DNA from: Membranipora membranacea
Lineage: Eukaryota > Bryozoa > Gymnolaemata > Cheilostomatida > Membraniporidae
Reading direction: 5' to 3'
DNA length: 64,000 nt
Assembly (NCBI GenBank): GCA_914767715.1
Contig: OU612075.1
Coordinates: 18,540,001 to 18,604,000 of the forward strand
Position 1 is the first letter of the stretch. Each line of letters begins with the position of its first letter. The notes under the pieces were generated by a model. It had not been told where the DNA came from. It made no database searches and saw only the letters and a program-made list of their open reading frames with translations. The translations under genes were made by a program, and so were the position numbers. Shown here in pieces: positions 1 through 12,045 of the stretch.

Positions 1-93
1 GACCCAAATAAGGGGACAATCCCAAATTATTGGGATAAAGAGAGAATAATTTTTCTAAGGAAGCTTTGGAGTTGGAACCTTAGCTTTACTTAC

Positions 94-3000
94 TTGAGAG
101 GAAAGCCAGAACCGAAGGGCTGTTGCTCATAGTTTGATGTCTGATAATAACCAAACTCAGTACAAGTTTGATAAGTCCATTGTCTACCACCTTCTGAAGC
201 TGAGCTGTTCCAACTGGTCATCTGCATCTCTGCATGGGAAAGGAAACAGTTTTATGGATATAAGAAGGCAACTCCAAAGAATGCAACTCGAAATAAAACT
301 AGCTGCAGAACCCAAACTCTATTAATTGTAAAAGAACTGCAAATGGTTACAAATACATGCATGTGTTAAACAGGAACAGGTTACAGGTTGAACCGATTCG
401 AAGTCATAATTATAGTATTATCGATGACCAGCACAAATGACTATTAAATGACCGCCAGGATAGTTTACTATTTACACATTCCTCAAACTTTCTATTGGCA
501 AGAACTAACTAGTTGGGACCAAATTTAGAGATAGCAGCAAATCCAGAAATATATTTTCGGCACATATCGGTCCCAGAGTAAGTAGCTCACTGTGAAAGTT
601 GTTGGAACATAATTGTACACAATAGTTTTCTTTGACAGCTGTATGAAACAGCAGTGAGCAAAACTCATCATACACCACTTTTAAATTCATTACATAATCC
701 TATTAAGGGGAAATGAAGCACCGCCCAGCAGACATCGAAATAAAAAATAACTATAAACAATGCAGTGTTCTCTGCAGGTTTTTAAGGTTACCTTTGATCT
801 GAGGTCAAACATTACCTTTGATCATATCCATATACTTGAAATCTTGACATTTCTGTTTGTAAGTATCGAGCATCAGTGAGTTGACTGCAGCGTAATTCTC
901 AATAGGTTGCAGTATTGATCGGCTCATCAATCCACACAGAGTATCTATGGTGATGTTACCGCCTGCTCCACCCTGAAATACATAAAATGTCTCTAATAAT
1001 AGTCTATAGATTTGAGTTGCCGCTTGTTCAAAAGTTTGTTGCTCCAGTTCTATAACATAACGCTGGAAGCAATTTAGACTGGGATTCAGCAAAATAACTT
1101 GGAGTTATCTACTCAGGTTAGGTTGGTTGAACAGACAACTCAGCACAACAAACAAAAACGCATCGGTCAATAAAATTGAACCCAAAACATAAGGGTCTAT
1201 TCAGAAATGCACAACAGTGATTCAATGAGTAGAGAACACCACATGAGCAATATCCAACACAACCCATAATACAGACAAGGCCCCATTGTTGGCCTGAATC
1301 CCAGAATAGTGCACACTGATAATCAAAAATGGATCATTTCAATGACTCCTTTGATTGTACCAAGGAGTTCCCTTTAACTCCTTGATTGTACACAGAAAAC
1401 CATATATAACAAGCAACCATGAAGATATATTCGATTTCACTTAGGCTTCATCATGGACTATAAATCGTGATGAATGAGCATGTACACTATTTTCACTGAC
1501 ATGATCACACTTTTTCTTGGATCACTTATTGACAAAAAAAACAACAAATAATCACCTCGAAATCTCGATTGTCCTTGTTATATTGCACAACTCCCTCAAA
1601 ATTTCCAGCTAACGTACTGTATAGATTGGCAACGTCATTCTTATTGGTTGGGTTAATATCATCGCACAGCCTATCATAACATACAAAAATATTCAATATA
1701 ACTTCAACTGGTTTGGAAAGCAAGAAATTAATACAGATAGTCAGATATCATTTCAGCTACGTTATCTACTGTCCATCTCCTTAAGTAAGTATGTGAGGTA
1801 CCTCCTTACATGGTCACTGCACATACACAGAACTTGGCAGATGGAATGCAGGATATATGATCTTATGGCAGTCCCTGCCAATTTTTGCCTGGGGTGACAG
1901 TCATACAAATTGAATTTCGATCCCACTTTCGTTGACCTTAGCAAAGATAGATTAGTATAAGGGCTCAAACTGTGCCGGAATAGCTGGCAGTGGCATTTCA
2001 TTATTAATCACTTTGCCCACCACAAGCTTACACGGTCACAGTGTGAGCCCTTAAACTGGAGTTTATATAGTAGTAAAGAAGAAATGATATTGACTTTATG
2101 TTAGCTAGCCATAAATTTAACAACTCTGCAGTAAAGGCTAAGATTTCCACCTGTGAATGCTTTACTCCCCTCCTATATATTATCATTAAGCAGAAAATTG
2201 GCTCATTATCAAACTTGGCCTGCCTACCTGAACATAGATTTGAGCTGTTTCCTGCCGTCCATATCTTGAGCCAGATTGTACACAGCGTCGGTAGCTTTCT
2301 GTATGTTTGCGTTACAGAGAGGTCCTGCAGTATCTAAGGACTCCTTGACTACTCTCAAATAATCTATAAGAGGCCAAATCAAAAAGTTGCAGTCTATAGA
2401 TAGAGTCAGTTTGATAAATCATATGTAAGGTGTATAGTATGCAAATGTTGGGTGCTTTAGAAATGTACGCTCTCACATAAATCAACATTATAAAAATTTT
2501 CTTGATATTATGAACTGCATCTAATACACATATTTTTACTGTGATTCAAGGCGCATAGTTGCCTTTTTGAAATCTCAAGCTTTGTTACAAGGATTTCATA
2601 TATAAACACAGGATAAGAATGAAACATGTTAAGAAATTATAAAACCTGAGAAATCAGCAGTAGCCACTAGAGGTGCACTTGTAGCCACAGCTCCGTGTAT
2701 AAGATGTGGGTACTTCATTCTTATCCAGGTGGCTAATGAACCTTCAAGTAAAAACATCATAATACATAAAAGTTGAAACGTCCTACGAATCAGTGAGCTA
2801 AAAGTTACCACTAACACTGGAATGAGAACTGTATTAGTTTCTCATTCTGTAGGAATCGATTTAGCAACAATGAAAGATTTGCCCCTTCAGCTAACGTTAG
2901 GGCACCCGCAATGTGTAAATGCTATCTATTCTCCAAACAATAATCATCTAAGTCAGACAATTGCTAGCTGTTTTTTTTTCTTTACACTTGTAATCACTGT

Positions 3001-4309
3001 CTTATTTGCTTTGATAAGTACTGACAGGATATTAAAGCAAATGTAAAAGAAAATTCACCAAAAAAGGCTAGCAAGCAATGTGGTGTTAATTTTATGTGTT
3101 GTATACCGGGATAAGATCCACCGAAAGCTATCCATTTTGCTCCTTCAAGTTTCATCTGAACATTCATCTGTGCGATGAAGTTAGCCAAGTCCTCTAAGGC
3201 TTGCTCACTGCTTAGGTACTTCATATTAGGGGTAGACAGGTCACTACAATTATTAGGTTAGATTAGCTATAACAATGACAACAAAGTATTTTCAAGACGA
3301 GTTGAACAAAACTATCTGATGGGTAGCTTCCAAGATTGCTCACTAGCCCAGTCTTCTAAGAAATTCAAAGACAGCCTAATATTAGGCCAACCTCCATAGC
3401 ACAAAGTTTCCCTCTACTAAGCCTGTCCTTGCAAGCTTTCTTGGTGGGAGGGGAACAACCAAGAAAACAATGGAATACTTAACATCTGTATTCAAGGACA
3501 GTGATACTAGAGGCCGAATGAATCACATGTGCATGCATATTGTGCTTGACTCAAAGATCAGACTATACCTGACAGGGTGGCTCTTTCCGTAGTATCTGTG
3601 CTCTACTTGAATAAGCATGGCATTATATTGCTGCCCATAGCTCACCCAAGACCCAGTCACCATCCATATTGGATTCGCTGTACCTTCTCCTCCAATCTGC
3701 AGGAACACTGGTCCACCGGGCTTATAAAACGTGTTATTCACAAAATACCTCTGTAAAAAATCAGCAGCTGTCAATAAGAATCATGCAGTACGATTCTGAG
3801 TGTGGGTAGATGGTAAAAAAATAAGCAGAGATTCGGATGAACTAAGGTCTAGTTAAGACTAACAAAAAAGACCGGTGCTTGGCTCTTTCGATTGAGATAT
3901 TCCAAAACTACCATCTGAAAACTTGATTATAACTCTTCCTCCTTGATATTGGACCAGTCAATCTTTGCTAGAGACCAGTGTGAGTGTCTTTGCAGTAGGC
4001 CTGTGCTTCTTGGCTTGAAAAAGTACTGTACTGATACAAAAAAATGGACTGACATGAATGGCAACTAGAAAAGAAATGTATACCAACCTGCTGCCAGGTA
4101 GTTTGGTCTTGTGGATTGAAATGATCAAGCTTCTGCCTGAACCACATATCAGGAGGAAGCTCTGCATCATACTTAATGTTTGGTGATCTCAAAAACCCAT
4201 CTTTGTATCTTCCCTGTTTGAATACAGCTGCATTGCATGTTTCAGCAAATATTTGCAAACAGAAAAGCATAGAAAGAGCTTGCAACAAATTCTTCCTCCC
4301 CATTTTCAA
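94..4309 (-). CDS. S28 serine peptidase, PRSS16/PRCP-like (3' end off window)
   Basis: Eight minus-strand exons join in frame: 4309-4088, 3750-3569, 3243-3107, 2741-2646, 2363-2228, 1670-1556, 972-816 and 229-94. All have GT-AG borders and give 393 codons before the left edge. Residues 1-27 look like a signal peptide ([20 protein letters not shown]...). Family hallmarks follow in order: LDHFNPQD (~62), [12 protein letters not shown] (~86), [11 protein letters not shown] (~123), then GGSYPGSLATW (~176), where Ser178 is the expected nucleophile. Exon 8 carries the conserved [18 protein letters not shown] stretch. S28 enzymes are lysosomal or secreted peptidases that cleave beside proline (PRCP, DPP7) or process peptides (PRSS16); the motif wording is closest to PRSS16. 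The catalytic Asp and His should lie in exons left of position 1, so activity cannot be judged. No stop or frameshift was found in the eight exons. Family assignment is secure; substrate is not. Confidence 0.9.
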
Positions 4310-4322
4310 GTAGTGATCCTTG

Positions 4323-4417
4323 TGGTCATATCGGGTGCGTTCTATGTTCCGCTTCGCCGATGTTCCGCTGGTCTATGTTCCGCTTGAAATGGGTCTATAG
4401 TCCGCTGTTTTTTAGAC
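4323..4417 (-). promoter_or_regulatory. Upstream repeat array of the S28 peptidase gene
   Basis: Read in the gene's sense, this stretch just upstream of the ATG holds repeats of the form GCGGAACATAGACC: one CGGACTATAGACCC, then three GCGGAACAT units, then GCACCCGATATGAC. The same units in the same order occur upstream of MEAF6 at 15455-15556. It could be a shared promoter element or the end of a mobile element. Function is inferred only. Confidence 0.5.
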
Positions 4418-4745
4418 CACTGTATCGATCCTTATTCATCCATACAAACTGCTCCATGTTAGTTTAGCCCATTATCAAGGACTAAATTAATCAATAGGAC
4501 TAGATCTTCTTGCCCATTATAGACCACTAAACCAAGGAGTGACTGAACTCCACAGCTGAATCTATAGATTGTGAAGATATTCCCCACTGAGTCACCAGTC
4601 CATGTACTGACTTTAACTCTTACATTATCTAATGATGGACTATTTAAGTGCATTGGAACAATGAGTAAGTGATTTGAATCAATTTAACCCTGTTTGAATG
4701 TACACTTATTGCATAATAGGACATCATTGCTGATGACATGCAAAC

Positions 4746-4877
4746 CACAGGCCTTCTGTAGTTGGTGCAAGTCCAGTGGTCGAGTGCCCCAGTGGCCGAG
4801 GCCTTTTCTTGAGAGAAAAGGCCTCGACCACTGGGGCACTCTACCACTGGACTTGCACCAACTATAGAAGGCCTGTG
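4746..4877. repeat. Foldback element, ~60-bp arms
   Basis: The two halves are reverse complements with few mismatches: left arm from CACAGGCCTTCTGTAGTTGG, right arm ending CCAACTATAGAAGGCCTGTG, with a centre near 4811 (CCTTTTCTTGAGAGAAAAGG). It looks like a palindromic MITE or recent snap-back duplication. No coding capacity. Confidence 0.85.
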
Positions 4878-4918
4878 ATGCAAACCCTAACTTATGGAAC
4901 TATATGACTGTCCTGCTT

Positions 4919-5864
4919 TCATAGCTTCTGTATTTTCTGGAAACCATTTTGGCGCTTGCTTAATTTGTTGTTTTTGCATTGTCATTGCTGCCAGTCAGAT
5001 TCCAAAATTCCTCGATTAAAGCAACAAATTAAGCACATGTTAATGACCAGGAAATGTTAAACCGATTTTGAGCAGAAGTTTCTAAAGTCACAGCTGGAGA
5101 GCTGGCGCTTGAGACGAAGAAGACGCAGGTAAATACGCAGGTAAATAAGCAAGCGCCAACATGGTTTCAGAAGCTATGAGAGCCAGCTGACAGAACAGAT
5201 TTGCGACATTTCACAACAGTTTGACAAAGGAGAGGAAGCGGATGCCGGTTTCCTAGACTTCAGTAAAGCTTTCGACCAAGTTGACCACAATAACTTCTTC
5301 AGAAACTCGCTTATATCGGAGTTACCCCTCAAGCTACTTTCTAGGTACAGAGTCTACTAGAAGGTCAATCCCAAGTATTTACAGTTGATGGCCATAGTTA
5401 TAGCCCACGCCAAGGTCATCCCAGGGTTCAGTAATTGGCCCAATCCTGTTCCTGGTCTACATAAACGACCTAGCTGACTCAGTCATATCCAAAACCCGCA
5501 TGTTCGCAGACGATACGTCATCTGTTCGACCGGTGAAAACTTTTTCCAGCTCCAAAAAAATCTAGATGCCCTCCAAGTATGGGAGAGTAGTTGGAAGATG
5601 GAGTTCAATCCTCTCAAATGCGAACATGTTAAATTTACCCAAAAAAGAACTAAAGGAGCCAACAACAACCACATACATAATGAAACAGATATCCCTAAGA
5701 CAAAGGGTGTAAAATACCTAGGATTAAGGCTGGAGAGCTCTCTTAGATGGAACGAAAACTTCAACTATATTACCAACAAAGCAGCCAGCATAAGGTGAGG
5801 GTTCATAAGAAGAGCACACAATACCATACTTTCTAAAACATCTCAGAGCAAAAGCTTACCCCAT
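4919..5864 (+). mobile_element. Non-LTR retrotransposon reverse transcriptase remnant, 5' part
   Basis: From about 5131 the translation shows reverse-transcriptase motifs of CR1/Jockey-type elements, in changing frames: QHGFRSYESQL near 5155, DFSKAFDQVDH near 5260, GSVIGPILFLVYINDLADS near 5430, then MFADDT near 5500 (the YADD-type catalytic box as FADD) and WKMEFNPLKCEHVKFT near 5597. Frameshifts show it is dead. At 4919-4962 lies an inverted copy of the QHGFRSYE-coding stretch, so this element is also rearranged. A MITE-like insertion interrupts it at 5865; the coding match resumes at 6286. Confidence 0.85.
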
Positions 5865-6279
5865 ACCATACATGACAAGTTAGCTGGGCTCTATATCTGG
5901 TGGTGTATAAACTTGAAGGCTGGGTTGGTCTGGGGGCCCTAGGGGGCCCTAAAATACTCCCGCCGCCGGCCCCGGGTAACACCCCAGCCGCCCATGCTCT
6001 TAAAATATTTGATTTTCTGTAGTTTTATTGTTAGATAACTGTAATATACCAAATTCTAGCAAGTGTTACACAGAATTTTACTATGTATTAATGTTTAAAC
6101 TAATGCAATTTGTTATAATAGGTTGAAAACTAGACCTCATGACAGCAAAATAAGCATATAAAACTTCACTAAGCTCTTAGGTGCAAAAGTGGGGTGGTTA
6201 TGGGATCATCTGGTCTCATAGGGTAATCAGCCCTTATATCTGGTGTTACCCTACCAAATAGGGTAACATGTCATGTATG
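5865..6279. mobile_element. MITE-like element, family A, inserted in a reverse transcriptase remnant
   Basis: The insert starts ACCATACATGACAAG and ends with the inverse (...CATGTCATGTATG). It is flanked by CCCCAT on both sides (5859-5864 and 6280-6285), and reverse-transcriptase similarity continues across it. A second copy with the same ends lies at 24191-24801. It has no transposase ORF. An internal GC-rich patch (5931-5995) is unlike its surroundings. Confidence 0.75.
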
Positions 6280-6285
6280 CCCCAT

Positions 6286-6640
6286 ACTCGTCAGGCCCAT
6301 TCTAGAATACACATCATCAGTATGGGATGGTAGCCTGACGCAAGCACAAGCAACAAAGCTCGAAGCTGTGTAACGCAAGGCCGTGCGCATGTGTTTACAA
6401 TGTTCCGCGGTCAGACCACACAACTAGCACCTCGCAGCTGATTGAACAACTAGAATGGAAAAACCTAAGTACCAGAATGGCGAAGAATTGTACTCTTCCG
6501 AGCCATCCACTTTGGTAAAGTAGAGACTGACATGGGAGATTACATCAACTTCACCCACATCCTGGCAGTTCTAGAAGGCACAACCCACAGTACCTAATAC
6601 CTCACTGCAGCACTGACCTCCACAAAAAGAGATTCTTTGT
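6286..6640 (+). mobile_element. Non-LTR reverse transcriptase remnant, 3' part
   Basis: This continues the element broken at 5865. RPILEYTSSVWDG is readable at about 6296-6335, followed by QAQATKLEAV, the usual thumb-region pattern of CR1/Jockey-type elements. An in-frame stop and frameshifts follow. Beyond 6640 no further similarity was recognised, and 6641-6919 holds nothing that I can name. Confidence 0.75.
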
Positions 6641-6919
6641 CTCCCCGCTAAATTGTGAAATGATCTTTTTTATCACTCTTTGATACTTGTAGATCCTCCT
6701 GTGGCAGGTTAAGGTTACAGTAAATGGTGAAAATCTGGTTATACGATCTATGACACGGGCTAATACCGATAGACGAGCCTGAAAAAATACTGGAAACTTC
6801 AGATGAAGAAACGATTACTCTACAAGTATCAAGTAAGTATGGTATGCTTAATTGAGTTCAGTGGTAACTTCAGGCCTATATATAGGCATGTCGGCAAAGA
6901 GAAATGCTTTCTCTCTGTT

Positions 6920-7990
6920 TCTGCTATTTGCAGCCGCTAGATGTCTGCCTGGCATCGACATCTGTTAGTTGCCAAATAGACATCCGGTTACATAAAAGGC
7001 ATCCAGGCACGTATTTGACAAAGGTGGATTGGTATGTAGCAGAGGAGGATGGATTGTAGTCACTCATCATCGGGGCGACAACCCCATCTGAATAGGGCTG
7101 TAACAGCAAATATTAATGCTCTAAGCCCATTTGGTTGGGTTTGTTACACCAAAAATTTCTGCTCCAAGCCCATACAAATGGGTTTGTTACAGAAAGTATT
7201 ACTGCTACAAGCTGTTGTACTAAAAATGTTTTCTGTAAATGGCCATCCGCCACACATCTCTGGTCTATCCTCAGCCTATACAGATGAGTTTGTTACTGCT
7301 CCAAGCCCATATGGATGAGTAGTTGGCAACCATCAGTTGCCATATGGCCATTCGGATGGGTTTGTTACAGTCACACTTCGAGATTGATACAAGGTGAAAT
7401 GGATGGCCAGTTAGCATTGCCGCATGGGTATTCGTCATAAGCGGATGGCCCTTTTATGGAGATATGTTGCTGATGGCCATTTACCGGACACATTTGGCTC
7501 ATCTGGAAGAATGGTTACAGCAAATATTACTGCTCAAACAAAACCCACCCGGATGGAGTTAATTTAGCAAACATTACTATTCCAAGCCTGTCTGGATGGG
7601 TTTGTTGCAGCTATAATGCGAAAAATGTGGCCGGTCCACCACAAATCTTTACGTTAAAGGTCCATCCACTCATGACAAATATCCATTTCACATTATATCA
7701 ATTTCAAAGCTCGGCAGTCACAAACCAATCCTGTTGCAAATTTTGCAACCAGATGGCTTCATGGCAGATGTCAATTGTAAAACAGACCCATCCGGATGGC
7801 TATTTGGCAACCGTTGGACACCAAATAGGCGTCCTGATGGGTTTCTTTCACAGCAAACTCCACCGTAACAAAACCCATCTCTGTCTAAAGTGCATTTGCA
7901 TCTGTCACAAGCCAATCCTGTCCCATGAATTTTATGTCCGGTAGCGTTAAAAGCAACCGGAAGCCTATTTGTCCGTTGGGCAACCGACGG
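6920..7990. repeat. Degenerate tandem repeat, ~43-bp unit
   Basis: Diverged units resemble AAGCCCATxxGGATGGGTTTGTTACAG followed by an A-rich stretch and TATTACTGCTCC; clear units begin near 7120, 7163, 7297 and 7585. Variants of CATCCGGATGG and GGTTTGTTAC recur to about 7990, in both orientations. It behaves like an old minisatellite. Short ORFs across it carry no recognisable domain. Confidence 0.6.
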
Positions 7991-8089
7991 CTGCCAAATA
8001 GTAGGTTCTCATCGCAGAATAGCTATCAAAGTCCGAGAAGACAAATTTAGCATATTGTTTATACCTGGTTCTGGAAGTTGTTCATTGTG

Positions 8090-8700
8090 TTATGCGATTT
8101 TATCTCTGTTCGAACTCCACTGTTTTTGATGGCTATTGCACATTTGTCTCTAAGCGATCAACTTGCACTTCCAGTATGCCCGTTCATGTCTCCGGCCAAG
8201 ATAAGCACATCTGCAGCACTGCAACAAACTGTCCAAAATCTGTCTTTGGCCTCCACATCACAGTCTTGCTGTTCGCATAGGCATAAACGATGTTATAGGT
8301 CTGCCTTTTGGTCACCAAGTTCAAATTGATAATCCCCTCAGATTACCTGGTTACATGACTCATCCCACACCATTCCTCGGTCTTATCCCGCCACTGTTGT
8401 ACAGCTTGACGCCATCGTCAATGTATCTTGCCTTTCCTCCAGGCCTTTCTCCTCCCATCTGGTCTCCTGTAGGCATATGTTACGCCTCACCATCGTATCA
8501 GCTATCTCTCTACTCTTATTTGTGAGTGTAGCAATGTTTAGGGCCGCTAGCTTGATAATCGTCTACCTCGCTCGCCTACTTTCCACAAGGTCCCCAACAA
8601 GGGAGATGCCTTGGCATAGTCTGGTTCTCTCTGGTTTTATTACAGTCTGTGGCATAGTTTTTCCGGCCGGATGCTCTGCCTGTCGCTGAACCCGTCTCTA
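8090..8700 (-). mobile_element. Non-LTR retrotransposon endonuclease remnant
   Basis: On the minus strand, pieces in shifting frames resemble the N-terminal APE-type endonuclease of RTE-like elements: LNIATLTNKSREIADTMVRR then CLQETRWEEKG (about 8560-8430), and AGDMNGHTGSAS (about 8190-8160). The Glu of QETRW and the GDMN box are conserved catalytic positions in this family. Stops and frameshifts make it a fossil. Confidence 0.7.
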
Positions 8701-9983
8701 TCCAGGATTGGGACTGGCTGAGTCTGGCACCGGATTGTACATTCCTCAAGCAAATTTTTCATAATATCATAATATCTACAAAACAACCACCTCTATTGCA
8801 GAAATAACTGTTGGTCTTGTTCTTGACTTTTTTGCTAGTTTTCATATTTTATCCTGCCCCCTACCTGTTCCAGCTAAGAATTGGTCACTTGCCATAGCAC
8901 ACCAGGACATGTAGGTATATACATAAAGTACATAATTATTTTGCTTTATTTTTATCAGATCCTATGCGGAGAAAATTAGTTGTGCATTTGGCTGCGACTT
9001 GAGATGATTTCCACCAATCTACATCAGGTTTGTTAAGTTATCATGAACGTGAAAAATACCACTTGCCTTTGCCCCATAAGTGAGCCCAGAAGGTACAATA
9101 TGAGGATTGAAAAAAAAACAAAGCTGAAAGACATAATGCATATGGTAATTCGCAGTTGGGCAGTAAAAATATTGACATTGAATGTACATCATATCAACTA
9201 CCCTTGCGGATAAACTATTTTGGTTCCAAGTTTCAATCAAGGTAATTTTGTACCGAAAAACATAATATGTCCTGATTGGGAGGTCTGCATCAACCCATCA
9301 CCCTATCCCTAATGACAGGATACCAGTGCTAAGATGAGAAAGTGTCCATCTGTTCATCTTCACACTATTTCAGAGTGACCTACAGTGCTGGTTGGTAAAT
9401 AGAATTGATATGTACGGGGATGTGAACTATCAGCTGAGGTGTTGAGCCGCTTGGAGGTAGTGTCCATCATGCCTACCGCGTATCGAGATATGGGTATGTA
9501 CAAAGGTGTTACTTTCATTTTCATTCCATAAGTACTGTAACCAAAAAATAGCTTCTCTCTGCGGAAGTGTTTATATTTCTATTTATAGCAATCAGCAAAT
9601 TTTTTTCCCCAGAAAGAAAGTATTTTTACAATCACAATACCTAAATTTGTTGTCAGTTGTTATAAGTTTTGATAGCAAGAGGTCCTGGGTTCAATTTCCC
9701 CTCTTGTTATGAGAGATCTCCCTGCTCATATCCCATAACACGCCGAGCAACATAAACCAACACCAACTGAACTGACTCAAAAGTCGCCACTTCTCTAACG
9801 ACGACTCTACAACTATACTGTGTGGAACATTCTTAGTCTACCGACATCAAAGAGGCTGTCTATCAGTGATAAACCTATGAAGACAAGAAATTTCAAAAGT
9901 TGAAACTGGGTGCATGGCCAACAGGCTCACTCTAAATTATTCAAAAACGTTCCAAATTATTTTAAAATCGCCAAAAAAGCAAA
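8701..9983. other. Intergenic, no gene recognised; possible SINE trace
   Basis: AT-rich sequence without a convincing ORF. At 9676-9720 an AGGTCCTGGGTTCAATTTCCCC stretch resembles a tRNA B box, which hints at a tRNA-derived SINE, but no A box or tail was found nearby. Confidence 0.35.
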
Positions 9984-10215
9984 TTGTTTTGGCGGAATAT
10001 AAAATTGATCTCAGCTGTAAAACACAATTTTTTAGGCATTATTCTTGACTCTAATATAACTGATATGAATTACCTCGTGGACCACTGCCGAAAATTCAAC
10101 CTAATTTTAACATTGATTAGGGCAGCTCTCCCTTATTTTGATAGCAAAACAATGGTTGACCTGTATTACCGTTGTTTTTACCCACTGGCTTCCTGTCTGG
10201 GGGGCAGTGATGACT
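9984..10215 (+). mobile_element. Non-LTR reverse transcriptase C-terminal remnant
   Basis: One open frame includes KHNFLGIILDSNITDMNYLV and later FDSKTMVDLYYRCFYPLASC, matching the thumb region of CR1/Jockey-like reverse transcriptases (FLGVxIDSxLxW ... LYYSLFHP). It is an isolated fragment, apparently truncated on both sides. Confidence 0.65.
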
Positions 10216-11219
10216 GCAGCTGGAAGGGGCACTTGACCTGTACGTGTGTCTCGTATTTGACCTTCAAGCTTTACAATTGGGCTGTCTACGCCCTAGCGCA
10301 GGCTATAAGACTGTCCCTTTGCTTTTGACATGTTTCTATTGCAATTATCTACAATTTTTGATTAAATCTTTTTTTGCCTTTCTCTGAGTCATACTCAATT
10401 GAACTTTATCTATATATGTTATCAATTTTATCTCTAGCAATAAACACACATTAAAGAAAAAATTGTCTAACAGTCTTCGAGTTAGGGTGTCAATTACCTC
10501 TCTGAAATGTGCAGTCTCACACCACTACCCTCCCTCATATCGGACAAGGGATAGAAATACCCATATAGATAATTATGACAAACCTATACACAAAATGACC
10601 TAATGACCTAATTTTACACTAGTACCCACTCGGTAGCTAAAACTACATGCATCTTTAGTGGCTAGTTATTGCATAGCACCTTTAACATGATAATCCCATA
10701 ATAACCTAATACTAATAGTTATTTTTCTGGCTGCTTTGCGATGCCAATCAATGTTGCAGCTAGCTTTCTGGATATTGTAATCTTTATTTATTTTTTAGAC
10801 TGCCATAGAAAGACAGAGCATCTTAAAGAAACTCAGTACCATTCACCAGCTACAAGCAAACAAATAACCACACCTACTGAAGCATCAGTGTTGTGATTTA
10901 AAAAAAATTAATGGGCGTTGTAGCCATTTATAATGATTTAAGAACGAGGATTTATATTTTGGTCCATTTCCATAATTTTTATATAATCCCCATAGGGGAA
11001 AATGGAACTCTATCCTCTGTGCTCCCATAGATCTCAGCCAAACCTCAAATGTATTTTCCGGTAATTATTTATTCCTCTCCCTGAGAATAAAGCTTAAAAT
11101 TCATTTTATACGATTATTTTATGGTGTATTTTGATAAAGTATAACAGCTTCAATACAATGTAATGAGTGATGGATAACCAAAATTTTGTCTTTTTTAAAC
11201 CAAGGACTAAGCAACTTCC
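10216..11219. other. Intergenic, nothing recognised
   Basis: AT-rich sequence between two retroelement fragments. No ORF, RNA gene or clear repeat could be supported on either strand. Confidence 0.5.
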
Positions 11220-11935
11220 TAATAATATGCAAGTTGCGATTGTTATCAATATCCAGCGCGTTTGGTGCTGTTTTTCTCCAGGAATCTGGTAAAGATATCT
11301 GGCAACCATTGGAATATGCCTCGCGTAAGATGACTGACACTTAGACACGCTCTTCGATGGTAGAGAAGGAAACTCTTGTCATCATGTGGGCAGTTTGACT
11401 AGTATATGATAGGTCGAAAGTTTGAAGTTGAAACGGTCCATAAACCCTTGGTACAAATTCTAGGTGGTAAAGATCTGAGTGATCTACCACCGAGGGTGCA
11501 AAGGTTCAAAATGAGGATAATGAGGTATGGATATAAAAATTTTGGTGTTAAGATGTTTGTTGCCGATAGTTTGAGCCGACCCAACGAGGCTTACAGTGCA
11601 GCCAGTGTGAAGCATTGTGCAGCTGTTGAGTACTTTATTGACAGTATTTGTGAGGACTTAGTCCCTGATATACATGAAATAGAGGCGTTTGAAGCCACCG
11701 TGACTGACGATGTCGCAGTTAAATTCAAGCAGTATTTGGTCGAGGGTTGGCGAAGAAACAAGCAGTCATAAATTGCCCGGGTACAAAGGATGTCTCATGT
11801 TTAATGATAGACTTGATGTACCTGCTAGTTTGCGTAGTGCCTATATTGCACATCCACATGCTGGACACCAGGGTACTGCTAAACCTGCAGAGCTGCTCGA
11901 CAGGTAGTCTGGTGGCCGAGCTATCACCCAACGAC
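11220..11935 (+). mobile_element. Ty3/gypsy LTR retrotransposon remnant (RNase H to integrase zinc finger)
   Basis: Frames around 11240-11340 read GAVFLQESGKDIWQPLEYAS, the start of the RNase H region. The stretch 11406-11575 reads KFEVETVHKPLVQI, later PPRVQRFKMRIMRYGYK and FVADSLSRP, the typical end of RNase H. From about 11760 the integrase N-terminal H2C2 pattern appears (YIAHPHAGHQGTAKPAELL). In-frame stops (for example near 11341 and after LLDR near 11905) and frame changes show it is dead. No LTRs were identified. Confidence 0.8.
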
Positions 11936-12045
11936 AAATTTTTGTCAATTTTAGCTCTTGCTTTTGGCCTGAGTCCCGCAGCAATTGATCTCGGGAATAT
12001 GCTGTGCAGCTAAAGCCAAGCTTCTTTCAGATTGTCTGCTCAACA

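Noticed and set aside
505-690. Minus-strand ORF as a further S28 exon
   Set aside because: Exon 7 (972-816) joins directly to exon 8 (229-94) in frame with family motifs; this ORF has no similarity and would sit in that intron.
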